Assembly: GCF_009795885.1 (NCBI RefSeq)
Contig: NZ_WTEV01000005.1
Location: 1 to 64,000, forward strand
Length of the DNA stretch: 64,000 bases
Direction: 5' to 3'
From: Gilliamella sp. Pas-s25
Lineage (GTDB): Bacteria > Pseudomonadota > Gammaproteobacteria > Enterobacterales > Orbaceae
The translations under genes were made by a program, and so were the position numbers. Below the pieces are notes generated by a model. The model searched no databases, was not told the origin of the DNA, and saw only the letters and a list, made by a program, of their open reading frames with translations. Shown here piece after piece: positions 18,810-29,626 of the stretch (position 1 is the stretch's first letter; every line of letters starts with the position of its first letter).

Positions 18810-19600
18810 GATAGCGATCCTTCTTTGTTACGTCGTAAGCGGGCAAAAAGGTTATATAAGAAAGAGGCAAAAGGTAACGAAAATAGCGTATAAATATAAA
18901 TGCCAACAATACTCGACATTAAGTTTGCGGTTGTTGCATAGGCTTTGATTTCACTAGCCATTTGAGGATAAAGGTCACTTATTGGTGCAAGTGAAGCCGC
19001 CATCATACTACCGCTTCCAACCCCAGCCCCCATCGCTAACGCATAAGGATGAAGGATACCTAATTTTGCCATTACACTAGCAAGTATGCTCATCCAAATA
19101 GCGCCATAAAGTGTGCCACAAACATACATCGCCATAACGCCTCGACCTTCAGCAGAATCTAATCCATATTTATCGGCAACGATCGCGATATTAGGTTCGC
19201 GAGCAACTGAATACGTTGCGCCCACCGCTTCACGTTTCATGCCTAATATCATTGCCAGTGGTAAACCTAATAAAATCGTGCCGGCAAAATGACCTAACTC
19301 TTGAAAAACTAAGGCTAATTTCGCATCTTCTAAAATCATATCAATTTTAGGACCAACCGAGACGCCAAGCTTGGCAACAAGCAGCATTAAAGTAACAATC
19401 ATGATGGTACTGGCATGATTCATATTTTTTAGTTTTAATATTTTTAATTTGGGAAAGCTAATTATTCCGCCAATAATCATGGCATATAGCATCGGGTACA
19501 CTGAGATAGTCCAGATCGATTGTTTACCGATGAACTCACATACTAAAACAACGACTAGTGCAAGAGCATGTACTCTATAGTCTTTTAAAATTTCCATCCT
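18806..19600 (-). CDS. DUF3100 membrane protein, putative transporter subunit
   Basis: A polytopic inner-membrane protein of about 264 residues matching the DUF3100 type: YPMLYAMIIGGIISFPKLK, GMKREAVGATYSVAREPN, ADKYGLDSAEGRGVMAMYVCG, and a Gly/Met-rich segment ALAMGAGVGSGSMMAASLAP. An ATG 22 codons upstream (19666) is open but has no ribosome-binding site. The internal ATG at 19600 has GAGG at 8-nt spacing and opens directly with MEILKDYRVHAL, so I chose it. It is first of a three-gene operon with a small permease-like protein and an M20 amidohydrolase, and probably works as their uptake system. Confidence 0.75.
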   Translation of the reverse strand, partial: RMEILKDYRVHALALVVVLVCEFIGKQSIWTISVYPMLYAMIIGGIISFPKLKILKLKNMNHASTIMIVTLMLLVAKLGVSVGPKIDMILEDAKLALVFQELGHFAGTILLGLPLAMILGMKREAVGATYSVAREPNIAIVADKYGLDSAEGRGVMAMYVCGTLYGAIWMSILASVMAKLGILHPYALAMGAGVGSGSMMAASLAPISDLYPQMASEIKAYATTANLMSSIVGIYIYTLFSLPFASFLYNLFARLRRNKEGSLS

Positions 19601-19874
19601 TATGGCCTCATAGAATATTTTATTGTTAATAAAATTAGTTATAGTCACTAAAATCATAAGCAACAATTATCATTGTGCATTTAATATACATAACCTAATT
19701 TACTTACGTCAACAAACAAGTTCCATCAATTACGCGTTAGTAAACAATATGGTAATAACAACACAAAATATTTAAACAATTAAAGAAGAAATCTCAATAA
19801 ATGCCTTTATAAGGGTTTTATTTGTTTTATAATAAACACTATTTTTAAAGATTGATACTTAAACAGGATATTTT

Positions 19875-21632
19875 ATGCGTTCAATTTATTGCGGTCAGTT
19901 AACGGCATCTCATATTAATCAAGAAGTAACATTGTGTGGGTGGGTCAATAAACGTCGAGATTTAGGCGGTATGATTTTTATTGATATGCGCGATCGTGAA
20001 GGCATTGTTCAGGTGTTTTTCGACCCTGATTATCAACAAGCGTATCAACTTGCCGGTGAGTTACGTAATGAATTTTGTATTCAAATCAAAGGGAAAGTAA
20101 GAGCTCGACCTGAAGGTCAAATCAACAAAGAGATGGCAACTGGTGAGGTTGAAATTTTGGCTTCTGAGCTGACTATCTTTAACCGTAGTGATGTTTTACC
20201 TCTTGATTTCAATCAAAACAATAGTGAAGAACAGCGTTTAAAATATCGTTATATTGATTTACGTCGCCCTGAAATGGCAACGATTTTTAAAACTCGTGCC
20301 AAAATTACTGCGTTTGTTCGTTCATTTATGAACGAGCATGGTTTTTTAGATATTGAAACACCGATGTTAACCAAAGCAACACCTGAGGGAGCTCGAGACT
20401 ATTTAGTGCCAAGCCGAATTCATAAAGGTGAATTTTATGCCCTTCCACAATCACCACAGTTATTTAAGCAATTGCTGATGATGTCAGGATTTGATCGCTA
20501 TTATCAAATTGTAAAATGTTTCCGAGATGAAGATTTGAGAGCTGATCGTCAACCTGAATTTACCCAAATCGATGTTGAAACGTCATTTATGACGGCCGAA
20601 CAAGTGCGTGAGATTATGGAACAAATGATTCGTGAACTTTGGTTGCATGTTAAAAATGTCGATTTAGGCCAGTTCCCTATCATGACTTTTGCTGAGGCGA
20701 TGCGTCGTTTTGGTAGCGATAAACCCGATTTACGAAATCCGCTCGAAATTATTGACGTGGCTGATATTGTTAAAGATGTTGATTTTAAAGTATTTTCAAC
20801 TCCAGCCAATGATCCTAAAGGTCGCGTAGCTTTACTTTGTGTACCAAATGGCACTCAATTAACGCGCAAGCAGTTAGATGAATATACACAATTCATTTCG
20901 GTTTATGGTGCTAAAGGTATGGCATGGATTAAGGTTAATGAACGTCATAAAGGGCTAGAAGGCGTACAAAGTCCTGTAGCAAAATTCTTTAATGAATTAC
21001 AAATGGAAGCCTTACTTAATCGAGCCAATGCTAAAGATGGCGATATTTTATTATTTGGTGCTGATAGTTATAAAGTTGTAAGTGATGCTCTCGGCGCATT
21101 GCGTTTAAAAGTTGGTAAGGATTTAGGCTTAACTGATGAAAGTAAATGGGCGGTACTTTGGGTTGTTGATTTCCCTATGTTTGAAGAAACCGACGAAGGA
21201 CTAACGGCGATGCATCATCCATTTACCTCACCAAAAGATTATACACCAGAAGAGCTTATCAAAAAACCTGCAAATGCTGTTGCGAATGCTTATGATATGG
21301 TCATAAATGGTTATGAAGTGGGAGGGGGATCGGTTCGTATTCATCGTAGTGAAATGCAGCAAGCGGTTTTTTCAATTTTAGGTATTGATGAACATGATCA
21401 ACGTGAAAAATTTGGCTTTTTACTTGATGCATTAAAATATGGCACACCACCACATGCAGGATTAGCATTTGGATTAGATAGATTAAGCATGTTATTAAGT
21501 GGAACCGATAATATCCGCGATGTGATCGCATTTCCTAAAACAACTGCGGCTGCATGTTTATTAACCGATGCACCAAGTCCAGCAAATGCGGCGGCATTAA
21601 CTGAACTGGGTATTGAAGTAAGTAAAAAATAG
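19875..21632 (+). CDS. aspS: Aspartyl-tRNA synthetase
   Basis: A 585-residue class IIb synthetase charging tRNA-Asp. The N-terminal OB-fold anticodon domain ([20 protein letters not shown]) is followed by motif 2 ([18 protein letters not shown]) and a bacterial GAD insert domain. Motif 3 is [13 protein letters not shown]. Length matches the E. coli enzyme (590). It is divergent from the DUF3100 operon across a 274-bp AT-rich region. nudB starts 10 bp after its stop. Confidence 0.97.
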   Translation: MRSIYCGQLTASHINQEVTLCGWVNKRRDLGGMIFIDMRDREGIVQVFFDPDYQQAYQLAGELRNEFCIQIKGKVRARPEGQINKEMATGEVEILASELTIFNRSDVLPLDFNQNNSEEQRLKYRYIDLRRPEMATIFKTRAKITAFVRSFMNEHGFLDIETPMLTKATPEGARDYLVPSRIHKGEFYALPQSPQLFKQLLMMSGFDRYYQIVKCFRDEDLRADRQPEFTQIDVETSFMTAEQVREIMEQMIRELWLHVKNVDLGQFPIMTFAEAMRRFGSDKPDLRNPLEIIDVADIVKDVDFKVFSTPANDPKGRVALLCVPNGTQLTRKQLDEYTQFISVYGAKGMAWIKVNERHKGLEGVQSPVAKFFNELQMEALLNRANAKDGDILLFGADSYKVVSDALGALRLKVGKDLGLTDESKWAVLWVVDFPMFEETDEGLTAMHHPFTSPKDYTPEELIKKPANAVANAYDMVINGYEVGGGSVRIHRSEMQQAVFSILGIDEHDQREKFGFLLDALKYGTPPHAGLAFGLDRLSMLLSGTDNIRDVIAFPKTTAAACLLTDAPSPANAAALTELGIEVSKK

Positions 21633-21641
21633 CGATATTTG

Positions 21642-22091
21642 ATGCAAAAATTTAAAAATCCTAAATCTGTTCTGGTAGTGATTTTCTGCCAGACAACAAA
21701 TCGTTGTCTTATGTTGCAGCGTCAAGATGACCCTTGTTTTTGGCAATCAGTTACAGGTAGCATGGAAGCTAATGAGTCGCCATTAGATACTGCGATTCGT
21801 GAAGTTTTTGAAGAAACAGGCATTGATATTATAGGGCAAAATCTTAAGTTAATAGATGCAAAGCATACCGTTGAGTTTGAGATTTTTCCTCAATTTAGAC
21901 ATAGATATGCGCCAGAAGTTAAGATAAATAAAGAACATTGGTTTTATCTGCCTCTTGTTAATGAGATAACACCTATGCTTACTGAACATTTAGCTTATCA
22001 ATGGCTAACGATTGATGAGGCTACCAGTCTTACTTTATCGCCAAATAACAGTGAGGCTATTGGTAAAATTCATAGTTTGATTAAATCTTAA
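21642..22091 (+). CDS. nudB: Dihydroneopterin triphosphate diphosphatase (NudB)
   Basis: A 150-residue Nudix hydrolase. The Nudix box is complete: G-SMEAN-E-SPLDTAI-RE-VFEETGI. NudB removes pyrophosphate from dihydroneopterin triphosphate in folate synthesis, and its place right after aspS is the enterobacterial order. A TTG at 21639 directly precedes the ATG at 21642; the ATG is the natural start. yebC and ruvC, which follow nudB in E. coli, are missing here. Confidence 0.88.
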   Translation: MQKFKNPKSVLVVIFCQTTNRCLMLQRQDDPCFWQSVTGSMEANESPLDTAIREVFEETGIDIIGQNLKLIDAKHTVEFEIFPQFRHRYAPEVKINKEHWFYLPLVNEITPMLTEHLAYQWLTIDEATSLTLSPNNSEAIGKIHSLIKS

Positions 22092-22105
22092 TTAAGAGGT
22101 CGAAA

Positions 22106-22522
22106 ATGAAATTGAGTCTATCTGCTCTTGTGTTGTCCTGTTTATGTTTTTTTATACCAATCAGTCATGCTGAAATAAGTATAAAAAAGTGCCAATCCAA
22201 TCAAAGTGATTATATTATTTTTGATGAATATGACGCTAAAATCGCTGAGAAGATCATTGATTATAAATTACATGACCAACCCGAAAAGCGTGAAAATAGT
22301 ATTATTCAGATATTTGCTAATGAAAATAGTGATGATCGCAATGACTGGCTAGCCTCGTTCCTATTCGATGATGAATCTGAACAATATTTATTTTATCAAG
22401 TTGAGCAAGATGAATTTATTGAAATCGACAAAAAACAGTTTGAAACCCTATTACCTAAAATTGTTGAGTGTAATCAAAATAAACAAGTACCTATTTACAG
22501 TGAAAACTTTGATGCTGACTAA
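22106..22522 (+). CDS. Hypothetical exported protein
   Basis: A 138-residue protein with a clear Sec signal peptide (MKLSLSALVLSCLCFFIPIS, cleavage after SHA). The mature part is very acidic (DDRNDW, FDDESEQYLFYQVEQDEF), with two Cys that could form a disulfide. A good ribosome-binding site (AAGAGG) precedes the ATG 14 bp after nudB. I do not recognise the family. It is likely periplasmic. Confidence 0.7.
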   Translation: MKLSLSALVLSCLCFFIPISHAEISIKKCQSNQSDYIIFDEYDAKIAEKIIDYKLHDQPEKRENSIIQIFANENSDDRNDWLASFLFDDESEQYLFYQVEQDEFIEIDKKQFETLLPKIVECNQNKQVPIYSENFDAD

Positions 22523-22611
22523 TTCAATTGCATGATAGGTTTTCATTAAGGATTAAAAGACTTTTAGATTTGGTTAACCCAAGATCAGTCAATAACAGGG
22601 AGTAATAATAT

Positions 22612-24075
22612 ATGCATTTTTCAAATTTTAGAGATTTTTTAGATTATCTTGAACAGCAAGGTGAATTAAAACGAATTACTTTTCCTGTTAATCCTTATCT
22701 TGAAATGACCGAAATTGCTGATCGCGTATTACGCAACGAAGGTCCTGCCTTATTATTTGAAAACCCGATTGGTTATGATATGCCTGTTTTATGTAATCTA
22801 TTTGGCACCGCTAAGCGCGTTGCGATGGGGATGGGGCGTGAAGATACTTTAGCTTTGCGTGAAATTGGTGAGTTATTGGCATTTTTGCGTGAACCCGAAC
22901 CACCCAAAGGCATACGGCAATTTTTTAATGTATTGCCTAAATATAAACAAGTACTAAATATGCCTGTCAAACATCGTTCATCAGCCCCTTGCCAAGAGGT
23001 GATTTTTAAGGATGATGAAGTGGATTTGACGCGTTTACCTATTATGCATTGCTGGCCCGATGATGTGGCACCGCTGTTATCTTGGGGACTGACTATTACT
23101 AAAGGTCCTTATAAAGATCGACAAAATGTGGGTATTTATCGCTTGCAGCTTTTAGGCAAAAATAAATTAATTATGCGCTGGCTTTCACATCGTGGTGGGG
23201 CACTTGATTTTGCCGAGTGGCAACAAGCAAATCCTAACCAAAAATTCCCCGTTAGTGTTGTGATTGGCGCTGATCCGGCAACTATTTTAGGTGCAGTGAC
23301 ACCCGTGCCAGACACCTTACCCGAATATGCTTTTTCTGGATTATTACGCGGTAGTCGAACCGAAGTGGTGAAATCGTTATCAAATGATTTAGAGGTTCCA
23401 GCTAGTGCAGAAATCGTGCTTGAAGGTTATATCGATCCTAATGAATTAGCATCAGAGGGGCCGTATGGTGATCACACCGGTTATTATAATGAAGTTGAGC
23501 AATTTGCCGTATTTACCGTGACACATTTAACTCGTCGTAAAGATGCGATTTATCATTCAACCTATACCGGTAGGCCACCAGATGAACCCGCGGTAATGGG
23601 ACTTGCGTTGAATGAGGTCTTTATACCAATTTTGCAAAAACAATTTCCTGAAATTGTCGATTTTTATTTACCCCCCGAAGGATGCTCATACCGTATTGCG
23701 ATTGTGACAATTAAAAAACAGTATCCAGGCCATGCTAAACGCGTCATGATGGGGGTTTGGTCTTATCTAAGACAATTTATGTATACAAAATTTGTGATTG
23801 TCTGTGATGATGATATTAATGCCCGTGACTGGAAAGATGTTATGTGGGCTATTTCAACACGCATGGATCCACAGCGTGATACCACTTTTATTGATAATAC
23901 ACCTATCGACTATTTAGACTTTGCTTCGCCGGTTTCTGGATTGGGCTCTAAAATGGGCTTGGATGCGACCAATAAATGGCCAGGTGAAACCAATCGTGAA
24001 TGGGGAACAATTATCAAGAAAGACCCTAAAATTGTTGCTCGGATTGATGAAATTTGGGATGAACTTGGTTTATAG
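22612..24075 (+). CDS. ubiD: 4-hydroxy-3-polyprenylbenzoate decarboxylase
   Basis: A 487-residue prenylated-FMN-dependent decarboxylase that removes the carboxyl group of the polyprenylated hydroxybenzoate in ubiquinone synthesis. [20 protein letters not shown] at the N-terminus, LLFENPIG, and the [11 protein letters not shown] loop with conserved acidic residues fit E. coli UbiD (497 aa). [20 protein letters not shown] and the terminal [11 protein letters not shown] also fit. AGGGAG precedes the ATG. Its presence implies ubiquinone-based respiration, relevant to the unusual nuo and frd genes nearby. Confidence 0.95.
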   Translation: MHFSNFRDFLDYLEQQGELKRITFPVNPYLEMTEIADRVLRNEGPALLFENPIGYDMPVLCNLFGTAKRVAMGMGREDTLALREIGELLAFLREPEPPKGIRQFFNVLPKYKQVLNMPVKHRSSAPCQEVIFKDDEVDLTRLPIMHCWPDDVAPLLSWGLTITKGPYKDRQNVGIYRLQLLGKNKLIMRWLSHRGGALDFAEWQQANPNQKFPVSVVIGADPATILGAVTPVPDTLPEYAFSGLLRGSRTEVVKSLSNDLEVPASAEIVLEGYIDPNELASEGPYGDHTGYYNEVEQFAVFTVTHLTRRKDAIYHSTYTGRPPDEPAVMGLALNEVFIPILQKQFPEIVDFYLPPEGCSYRIAIVTIKKQYPGHAKRVMMGVWSYLRQFMYTKFVIVCDDDINARDWKDVMWAISTRMDPQRDTTFIDNTPIDYLDFASPVSGLGSKMGLDATNKWPGETNREWGTIIKKDPKIVARIDEIWDELGL

Positions 24076-24223
24076 TTTAATATATTGTTTATTAAAGTGA
24101 ACATAAACGCATACAGCTTGATATAAAAAATATAATTTCAAACTGAATAGGTACTAAACAAACACTATTCCCTTTGAACGCATTTATGTATAATTATTAT
24201 TAATGTCACTATAATTAAAAAAT

Positions 24224-25288
24224 ATGAAAAAAAATCGAATATTATTAGTACTATTATTATCTATTTCTTATGGTGCAATGGCTGCAAATTATAAAACCCA
24301 AGCTGATGATACGCAATTGAAACTTAAAGAGTCAGAGTCATTGCTTCCTTCTTTACGTTTGTCTGCCGAAAAAGGAAACGCAGAAGCTCAGTACTCATTA
24401 GGGGGCGTTTATAAACAAGGGTTTGGGGTTGAAGCTAGTGATGTGCGTGCTTTTTTTTGGTATAAAAAAGCAGCAGAACAAGGACTTGCCAAAGCACAAA
24501 ATAATTTAGCGTTTATGTATCAAAGCGGATTGGGAACCAATCGTGATTTAAATGAAGCGGTTAAATATTTTAAATTGGCGGCAGATCAAAATTATGCATT
24601 GGCTAAATATAATTTAGCTTTAATGTATCAAGAAGGTGAGGGCGTAGAAAAAAACACATTAACTGCAATTGACTATTTTACACAAGCAGGTGATGAAGGT
24701 ATTTATGACGCTTATTTAAATCTGGGTATGATCTATTTTTTCGGTGATGGCGTCTCTGCGGATCGCATGACCGCGGCGGACTGGTTTAGTAAAGCTGCGA
24801 AAAATAATATTTCAGAAGCACAATATTATTTAGGACTCATGTCAGAAAATGGCGATGGTTTGACTCAAGATTATATGGCGGCCAGCTATTTTTATACACA
24901 AGCGGCAGAACGTGGACATGTGCTAGCTATGTATAATTTAGCCATTATGTATGCAACAGGAACGGGAACTAAACCCGATAATACGCAAGCAGCCTATTGG
25001 TTTACTAAAGCTGCACAAGCTGGCAATGCTGATGCTCAATATAATATTGGTGTGATGTATGATGTCGGCGGTGGTGTTGTTAAAGACGAGGAAAAAGCCG
25101 TTGAATGGTATCTAAAAGCGGCAGAGCAAGGCAGTGTTGATGCTCAATATAATTTGGGCGTTAAATATCTGGAAGGTGAAGGTATTGATAAAGATCAAGA
25201 GCGTGCTATCTATTGGTTTACTAAAGCTAGCGAGCAAGGGGATCAAGACGCTAAAGCTTATTTAGAACAGCTATTACCTAAAAAATAA
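24224..25288 (+). CDS. Exported Sel1-repeat protein
   Basis: A 354-residue secreted or periplasmic protein. A signal peptide (KNRILLVLLLSISYGAMA) is followed by about eight tandem Sel1-like repeats of ~36 residues. The repeat pattern is A...LG..Y..G.GV..D...A..W..KAA.QG.A.AQ. Sel1 repeats form TPR-like alpha solenoids that hold protein partners. Paralogues serve in envelope stress and host interaction, but no specific role can be read here. A terminator hairpin overlaps its 3' end. Confidence 0.85.
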   Translation: MKKNRILLVLLLSISYGAMAANYKTQADDTQLKLKESESLLPSLRLSAEKGNAEAQYSLGGVYKQGFGVEASDVRAFFWYKKAAEQGLAKAQNNLAFMYQSGLGTNRDLNEAVKYFKLAADQNYALAKYNLALMYQEGEGVEKNTLTAIDYFTQAGDEGIYDAYLNLGMIYFFGDGVSADRMTAADWFSKAAKNNISEAQYYLGLMSENGDGLTQDYMAASYFYTQAAERGHVLAMYNLAIMYATGTGTKPDNTQAAYWFTKAAQAGNADAQYNIGVMYDVGGGVVKDEEKAVEWYLKAAEQGSVDAQYNLGVKYLEGEGIDKDQERAIYWFTKASEQGDQDAKAYLEQLLPKK

Positions 25289-25306
25289 AAAAGCATTGTG
25301 CTTTTT
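25288..25306 (+). terminator. Terminator after Sel1-repeat gene
   Basis: AAAAAGCA-TTG-TGCTTTTT is a perfect 8-bp stem ending in a T run, starting at the last base of the stop codon. Confidence 0.75.
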
Positions 25307-25317
25307 AGATTGTTGAC

Positions 25318-25341
25318 AAACCTCGATATCATTTGGGGTTT
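25318..25341 (+). terminator. Second terminator-like hairpin
   Basis: AAACCTC (25318-25324) pairs with GGGGTTT (25335-25341), one T-G wobble, followed by ATTTTTTATT. It backs up the first terminator 12 bp upstream. Confidence 0.5.
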
Positions 25342-25833
25342 ATTTTTTATTGGGATGCTATTACAAATACTTAAAAATATGCTATCGGCTAACATATATT
25401 TTTGTTCATTGTGATAATAATGCACTGTATTTGATTAGTAATAATGTCGATATTTTGGGATAGTTGTTTTATCAATTTATACCTGTCTAGTAGTAAAAAT
25501 ATCGGTGCTTTTGGGACTATTATAAATACACTTCTTTTTAGTTTCCCTCTTGATATATCAATCTATTATTAAAACTTGTTTTTTTTATATTACATAAATA
25601 AATTGTTTTTATCTAAAAATCAAATAAAATAAATATGTTAACTTGAAATTTTTATTGACAATGAGATCGCTTTTTGTTAGACGGAGCGCACTTATATTTG
25701 ATGTAGTTGGATTTAGAATATTTGAGTTTTTTTGGTATTAAGCAATAGCTTTGGCTATTTTATACATCAAACAGATCAAAGAACTCGTTAAAAAGCGAGT
25801 TCTTTGTTAACAGCAGAAAAAGTATTGATCTTT
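25342..25833. other. Gene-free region between Sel1-repeat gene and ppc
   Basis: About 490 AT-rich bases with no coding ORF. Near its right end are two hairpins. The first is AATAGC-TTTG-GCTATT followed by TTTAT (25744-25759). The second is the strong ppc-side stem at 25778-25805. A TTGACA at 25655-25660 could start a short plus-strand RNA of about 80 nt ending at the first hairpin, but the matching -10 is poor. Confidence 0.4.
25778..25805 (-). terminator. Terminator of ppc (possibly bidirectional)
   Basis: AAAGAACTCG (25778-25787) and CGAGTTCTTT (25796-25805) are perfect 10-bp arms with an 8-nt loop, 28 bp beyond the ppc stop. Confidence 0.7.
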
Positions 25834-28479
25834 TTATCCTGAGTTTCTCATACCAGCTGCAATTCCAGAAATAGTAATCATTAATCCCTGTTCTACGATG
25901 ATATTTTCGTTATCGCTGTATTTTCGTGAACGACTTAATAACTCAGCCTGCAATAAATTTAATGGTTCAATATAAGTATTACGCAAAGCCACAGACTGTG
26001 CTATCCACGGTAAATCAGCCATTAAGCTAATATCATCGGTAATGGTTAGCACGGTATTGATATCTTGGGTTAACAGATTTCTTAACTCTTCGCCTAATGG
26101 CCATAAAGCAGGATCAACTAAACGTTGTTCATAATATTCGTGGATGTTTGGTGCTGCTTTGGCATAGACCATTTCAAGCATACCTAATCGGGAATTAAAA
26201 AAAGGCCAATTGTGATACATCTCTTTAAGAATATTTTGTTTACCTTCTGCAATTGCTGCTCTAAGTGCACTACCAGCACCAAGCCAAGACGGTACCATTA
26301 AACGGTTTTGTGTCCAAGCAAAAATCCATGGAATAGCACGTAAACTTTCAATACCACCGCCCGTACGGCGTTTTTGAGGTCTGGAACCAAGTGGTAATCT
26401 ACCTAACTCGGCTTCTGGCGTCACAGCTCTAAAATAATCAACAAACTCAGCTCGTTCTCGTACATAACTGCGATAGCAATTGCATGAAAGTTCTGACATT
26501 TTATCCATCATATCGCGCCACGCTTGTTTGGGGGCTGGCGGTGGCAATAAGTTAGCTTGTAAAATCGCTGATGTATACAGCATTAAACTGCTGAGTGCCA
26601 CTTCTGGCAGACCAAGTTTGAAACGAATCATTTCGCCTTGTTCGGTAACTCTAAGGCCGCCTTTTAATGATCCTGGTGGTTGCGAAAGTAGTGCGGCATG
26701 CGCTGGTGCTCCACCTCGACCTATTGAACCTCCTCGCCCGTGGAATAGCACTAAATTAGTATTATATTTTTCAAATAAGCTAACTAATTCTTCTTGCGAT
26801 CGATATTGTGCCCAAGATGCTGCGAGTGTTCCCGCATCTTTAGCCGAATCAGAATAACCTATCATTACCATTTGCTTTCCTTGAATTTTGTCACGATACC
26901 AAGGAATATCCAGCAGTTTTTGCATCACCGATTTAGCGTTATTTAAATCTTCTAATGTTTCAAATAATGGCACTATTGGAATATATTTTTGACAATCAAC
27001 AATTTTCAATAATAAATAAACGGCTAATATATCAGAAGGGGCTTTAGCCATTGATATTACGTAAGAGGCAATCGATTCTTCGCCCGCTTTTTTTATTACA
27101 CGACAAGTATCTAATACTTCTTGGACCATTTGATCTGGTTGCCAGTTATAAGGTAATAATGGTCGATTAGATTGTAACTCTGTTAATAAAAAGGCTTGTT
27201 TTTCTTCCTCTGACCATTTTGCATAGCTACCTAAATTAAGTTCTGTAGTTAATGCGTCAAGCGCCTCGGTGTGTATAGAGCTGTCTTGGCGAATATCTAA
27301 TCTGACTAATTGTAAACCAAAACTTTTAATGCGTCGTAAAGTATCAAGTAATGGACCATGGGCTATGGTTGACATGCCATTATCAATTAATGACTCATAA
27401 CAGGTATAAAGCGGTATCCATAATTGTTCATTTTTAATTAAAATATCACTAGGTGGTAATACTCGTTCATTATTCAGCAAAGCTTCAATATAATTATGAG
27501 TGTTAATTAAACGTGTTCGTAACTGTTTCATTACCGCTCGATAGGGCTCGGAAATGGTTTTGTTTTTTTCATCTAACAGATCAATAACTGAATCACTACA
27601 TTCTGTCATTGAAAGTTCACGAACAAGTATTTGAATATCCGCTAAAAATAACTCAATAGCTTTTAATCTAGCTTGTAGCATGACCTTTTCGGTCACTTTT
27701 GCTGTCACATTTGGATTACCATCACGATCTCCGCCCATCCATGAGGTAAATTTAATAGGCACATGATCAACTGGTAATTGTTCATCAAAGGCATCGACTA
27801 ACTGGTCATTAAGCTCACGCAAAAATAGAGGGACACCTTCCCATAAGCTATCTTCAATGACCGAAAATCCCCATTTGGCTTCATCAATGGGGGTAGGGCG
27901 TTTTTTGCGGATTTCATCGGTATACCATGCCTGACAAACTAACTGTTTTAAGCGGCGCATAATTCGTTCTATTTCATAGTCGGCTAAATCATCATGATCC
28001 AGTTGAGATAAACAGTTATTAATAGCCGTATAAGTATTTATCATGGTTCGGCGATTAATTTCGGTCGGGTGTGCAGTTAGCACTAATTCAATCGATAACT
28101 CATTAATCGCTTCTGTAATAGTTTGATTTGAAAAATTGAGATTTTTAAGTGTACTAAATAATTCAGTCATTTTTTTCGGGCTACTAGATGCTTCTCCATG
28201 GGGAGAAATCCCATAATATTCAGCAGCCGTATTGACTAAATTTAAAAACTGATTAAATGCCCGTGCAACATGTAATAAATCATCATCATTAAGGTTTTCA
28301 ATTAATTTGAGTAGCTCATTATGTGCTTGGGTATTTCCTTGTTGAGCTGATTTTGATAGCTTTCTTATTTTTTCAACTAAATCAAAGGTTTCATTGCCAG
28401 TAGCGCGTTTTATCGCATTGCCCAGTAAAGTGCCTAACATATTGACATTACTTCGCATTGAGGAATATTTATGATTCAT
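25834..28479 (-). CDS. ppc: Phosphoenolpyruvate carboxylase
   Basis: About 881 residues; fixes bicarbonate onto PEP to make oxaloacetate, feeding the C4 branch. Catalytic and signature segments are present: VLTAHPTEI with the essential His, [29 protein letters not shown], and the glycine loop [14 protein letters not shown]. The C-terminal [10 protein letters not shown] ends as in E. coli MRNTG. The frame is open 12 codons upstream (28515), but the ATG at 28479 gives [16 protein letters not shown], which lines up with E. coli MNEQYSALRSNVSMLG and is preceded by GAGA. It is divergent from nuoJ. Confidence 0.96.
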   Translation of the reverse strand: MNHKYSSMRSNVNMLGTLLGNAIKRATGNETFDLVEKIRKLSKSAQQGNTQAHNELLKLIENLNDDDLLHVARAFNQFLNLVNTAAEYYGISPHGEASSSPKKMTELFSTLKNLNFSNQTITEAINELSIELVLTAHPTEINRRTMINTYTAINNCLSQLDHDDLADYEIERIMRRLKQLVCQAWYTDEIRKKRPTPIDEAKWGFSVIEDSLWEGVPLFLRELNDQLVDAFDEQLPVDHVPIKFTSWMGGDRDGNPNVTAKVTEKVMLQARLKAIELFLADIQILVRELSMTECSDSVIDLLDEKNKTISEPYRAVMKQLRTRLINTHNYIEALLNNERVLPPSDILIKNEQLWIPLYTCYESLIDNGMSTIAHGPLLDTLRRIKSFGLQLVRLDIRQDSSIHTEALDALTTELNLGSYAKWSEEEKQAFLLTELQSNRPLLPYNWQPDQMVQEVLDTCRVIKKAGEESIASYVISMAKAPSDILAVYLLLKIVDCQKYIPIVPLFETLEDLNNAKSVMQKLLDIPWYRDKIQGKQMVMIGYSDSAKDAGTLAASWAQYRSQEELVSLFEKYNTNLVLFHGRGGSIGRGGAPAHAALLSQPPGSLKGGLRVTEQGEMIRFKLGLPEVALSSLMLYTSAILQANLLPPPAPKQAWRDMMDKMSELSCNCYRSYVRERAEFVDYFRAVTPEAELGRLPLGSRPQKRRTGGGIESLRAIPWIFAWTQNRLMVPSWLGAGSALRAAIAEGKQNILKEMYHNWPFFNSRLGMLEMVYAKAAPNIHEYYEQRLVDPALWPLGEELRNLLTQDINTVLTITDDISLMADLPWIAQSVALRNTYIEPLNLLQAELLSRSRKYSDNENIIVEQGLMITISGIAAGMRNSG

Positions 28480-28830
28480 GATTTTCTCGTCTTCGATTTT
28501 ATTATGCCTAAGCATCTTTAAGCTGCATGACCCAAATGATAAATTAATGGGATAGGTATAATTGTTGGTTAATGTGCGTAAGTTATATACTTTATAACAA
28601 TGTTGCTTTGAATTTAAATAATAAAATTTTATGGTTTTTATTTTTTTTAGTTGTTTTAATTATATTTACTATGAAAAAATCAAGAAATAATAATGTTCTT
28701 TTAATCGTGAAATGTTCAAGACAATGCAGTTTAACGAATTTAATTTTCGATGAACCCTATGTTTGTAAACTGTATCTTAATATCATTTGGGTATATACTA
28801 AAGCATTATCAATACATATTGGATTATTTA
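28480..28830. other. ppc/nuoJ divergent region; no trace of nuoA-I
   Basis: About 350 AT-rich bases where the end of nuoI would be expected if a full nuo operon were present. I read all frames and see no ferredoxin-type CxxCxxC motif or other NuoI/NuoH residue pattern. A small inverted repeat GTTATA-N5-TATAAC (28582-28598) could be an operator. Promoters for ppc and nuoJ should lie here. Confidence 0.5.
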
Positions 28831-29322
28831 ATGATCGCTGTTTTTTATATTGCGTCGATTATTGCTGTTTTTGCCAGTGTAAAAGTGATTAGTAGTTTAC
28901 GGATTGATAAAGCAATCTTATACCTTGGTATTTCACTTTTTGCATCAGCATTGATATTTATTCTGCTTGCAACGTATTTTTCTACTTTTTTATACATCCT
29001 ATTATTTATTGGTGGCTCGGTGACACTTTTTTTACTTGTCGCATCTGTTCTGAAAATTAGCGTTGATAATGTAGAAAACAATAAACGGGGTATCAGCCCT
29101 AAAATTTGGTTGGGGCCACTAATTTTAGCTTTTATTTTACTTGTGGCTCTTATTTATGGCGTAGTAAATGCTAACTATTCAGAACTGAAAGAGTCTCATG
29201 AATTAATGCATGAAATGTCTGTATATGCTTACATTTTAATGGCTGAATTAGCGATATTTTTATTATTGGGTGCAGCTGTGATTGCTTACCATTTTATGCA
29301 TCGGCTTATGTCGGAGAAATAA
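28831..29322 (+). CDS. nuoJ: Complex I membrane subunit NuoJ (divergent)
   Basis: A protein of about 163 residues with five hydrophobic segments, aligning with E. coli NuoJ from MIAVFYIASIIAVFASVKVI onward. The frame is open to 28750, but the ATG at 28831 matches the usual N-terminus; its ribosome-binding site is weak. In NuoJ TM3, E. coli has VYAGAIMVLFVFVVMML with a conserved Tyr and a pi-bulge. Here it reads LFIGGSVTLFLLVASVL, so the Tyr becomes Phe and the motif is altered. It is the first gene of nuoJKLMN and stops 1 bp before nuoK. Confidence 0.82.
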   Translation: MIAVFYIASIIAVFASVKVISSLRIDKAILYLGISLFASALIFILLATYFSTFLYILLFIGGSVTLFLLVASVLKISVDNVENNKRGISPKIWLGPLILAFILLVALIYGVVNANYSELKESHELMHEMSVYAYILMAELAIFLLLGAAVIAYHFMHRLMSEK

Positions 29323-29323
29323 T

Positions 29324-29626
29324 ATGATACCACTTATGTACAGTCTTATTTTGGCTTCTATTTTATTTGTGATTGGACTGCTAGGAATAATGATTCGGCG
29401 TCATCTCTATTTTTTATTACTTAGCCTGATTATTATGAACAATGGTGCGATAGTCGCATTATTTGCGGCAAGTAGTTATTGGCAACAATCCGATGGGCAA
29501 GTACTGGCAATATTAGCGGTAATAACAACCTTAGCAGAGGTTTGTGTTGGTCTTGCATTAATGATGAAACTATTCTACCGTCGAAAAATCTTTAATATTG
29601 ACTCATTGAGTGAAATGAAAGGATGA
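29324..29626 (+). CDS. nuoK: Complex I membrane subunit NuoK, key Glu36 replaced
   Basis: 100 residues, aligning with E. coli NuoK from end to end without a gap (MIPL...LFVIGLLGIMIRR, ...NIDSLSEMKG). The ATG at 29324 has GGAG at good spacing. NuoK carries two membrane glutamates, Glu36 and Glu72, that link the quinone-side proton path to the antiporter subunits. Glu72 is kept (TLAEVCVGLAL). Position 36 is Ile (LLLSLIIMNN, codon ATT). Glu36 is reported as essential in E. coli, so this change is striking. It overlaps nuoL by 4 nt. Confidence 0.88.
   Translation: MIPLMYSLILASILFVIGLLGIMIRRHLYFLLLSLIIMNNGAIVALFAASSYWQQSDGQVLAILAVITTLAEVCVGLALMMKLFYRRKIFNIDSLSEMKG

Noticed and set aside
26480-26857. 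125-codon plus-strand frame inside ppc
   Set aside because: It is antisense to a conserved part of ppc with no start signals.
28572-28892. Plus-strand frame just before nuoJ, possible nuoI remnant
   Set aside because: It has no ferredoxin cysteine motif, no match to NuoI, and overlaps nuoJ in another frame.
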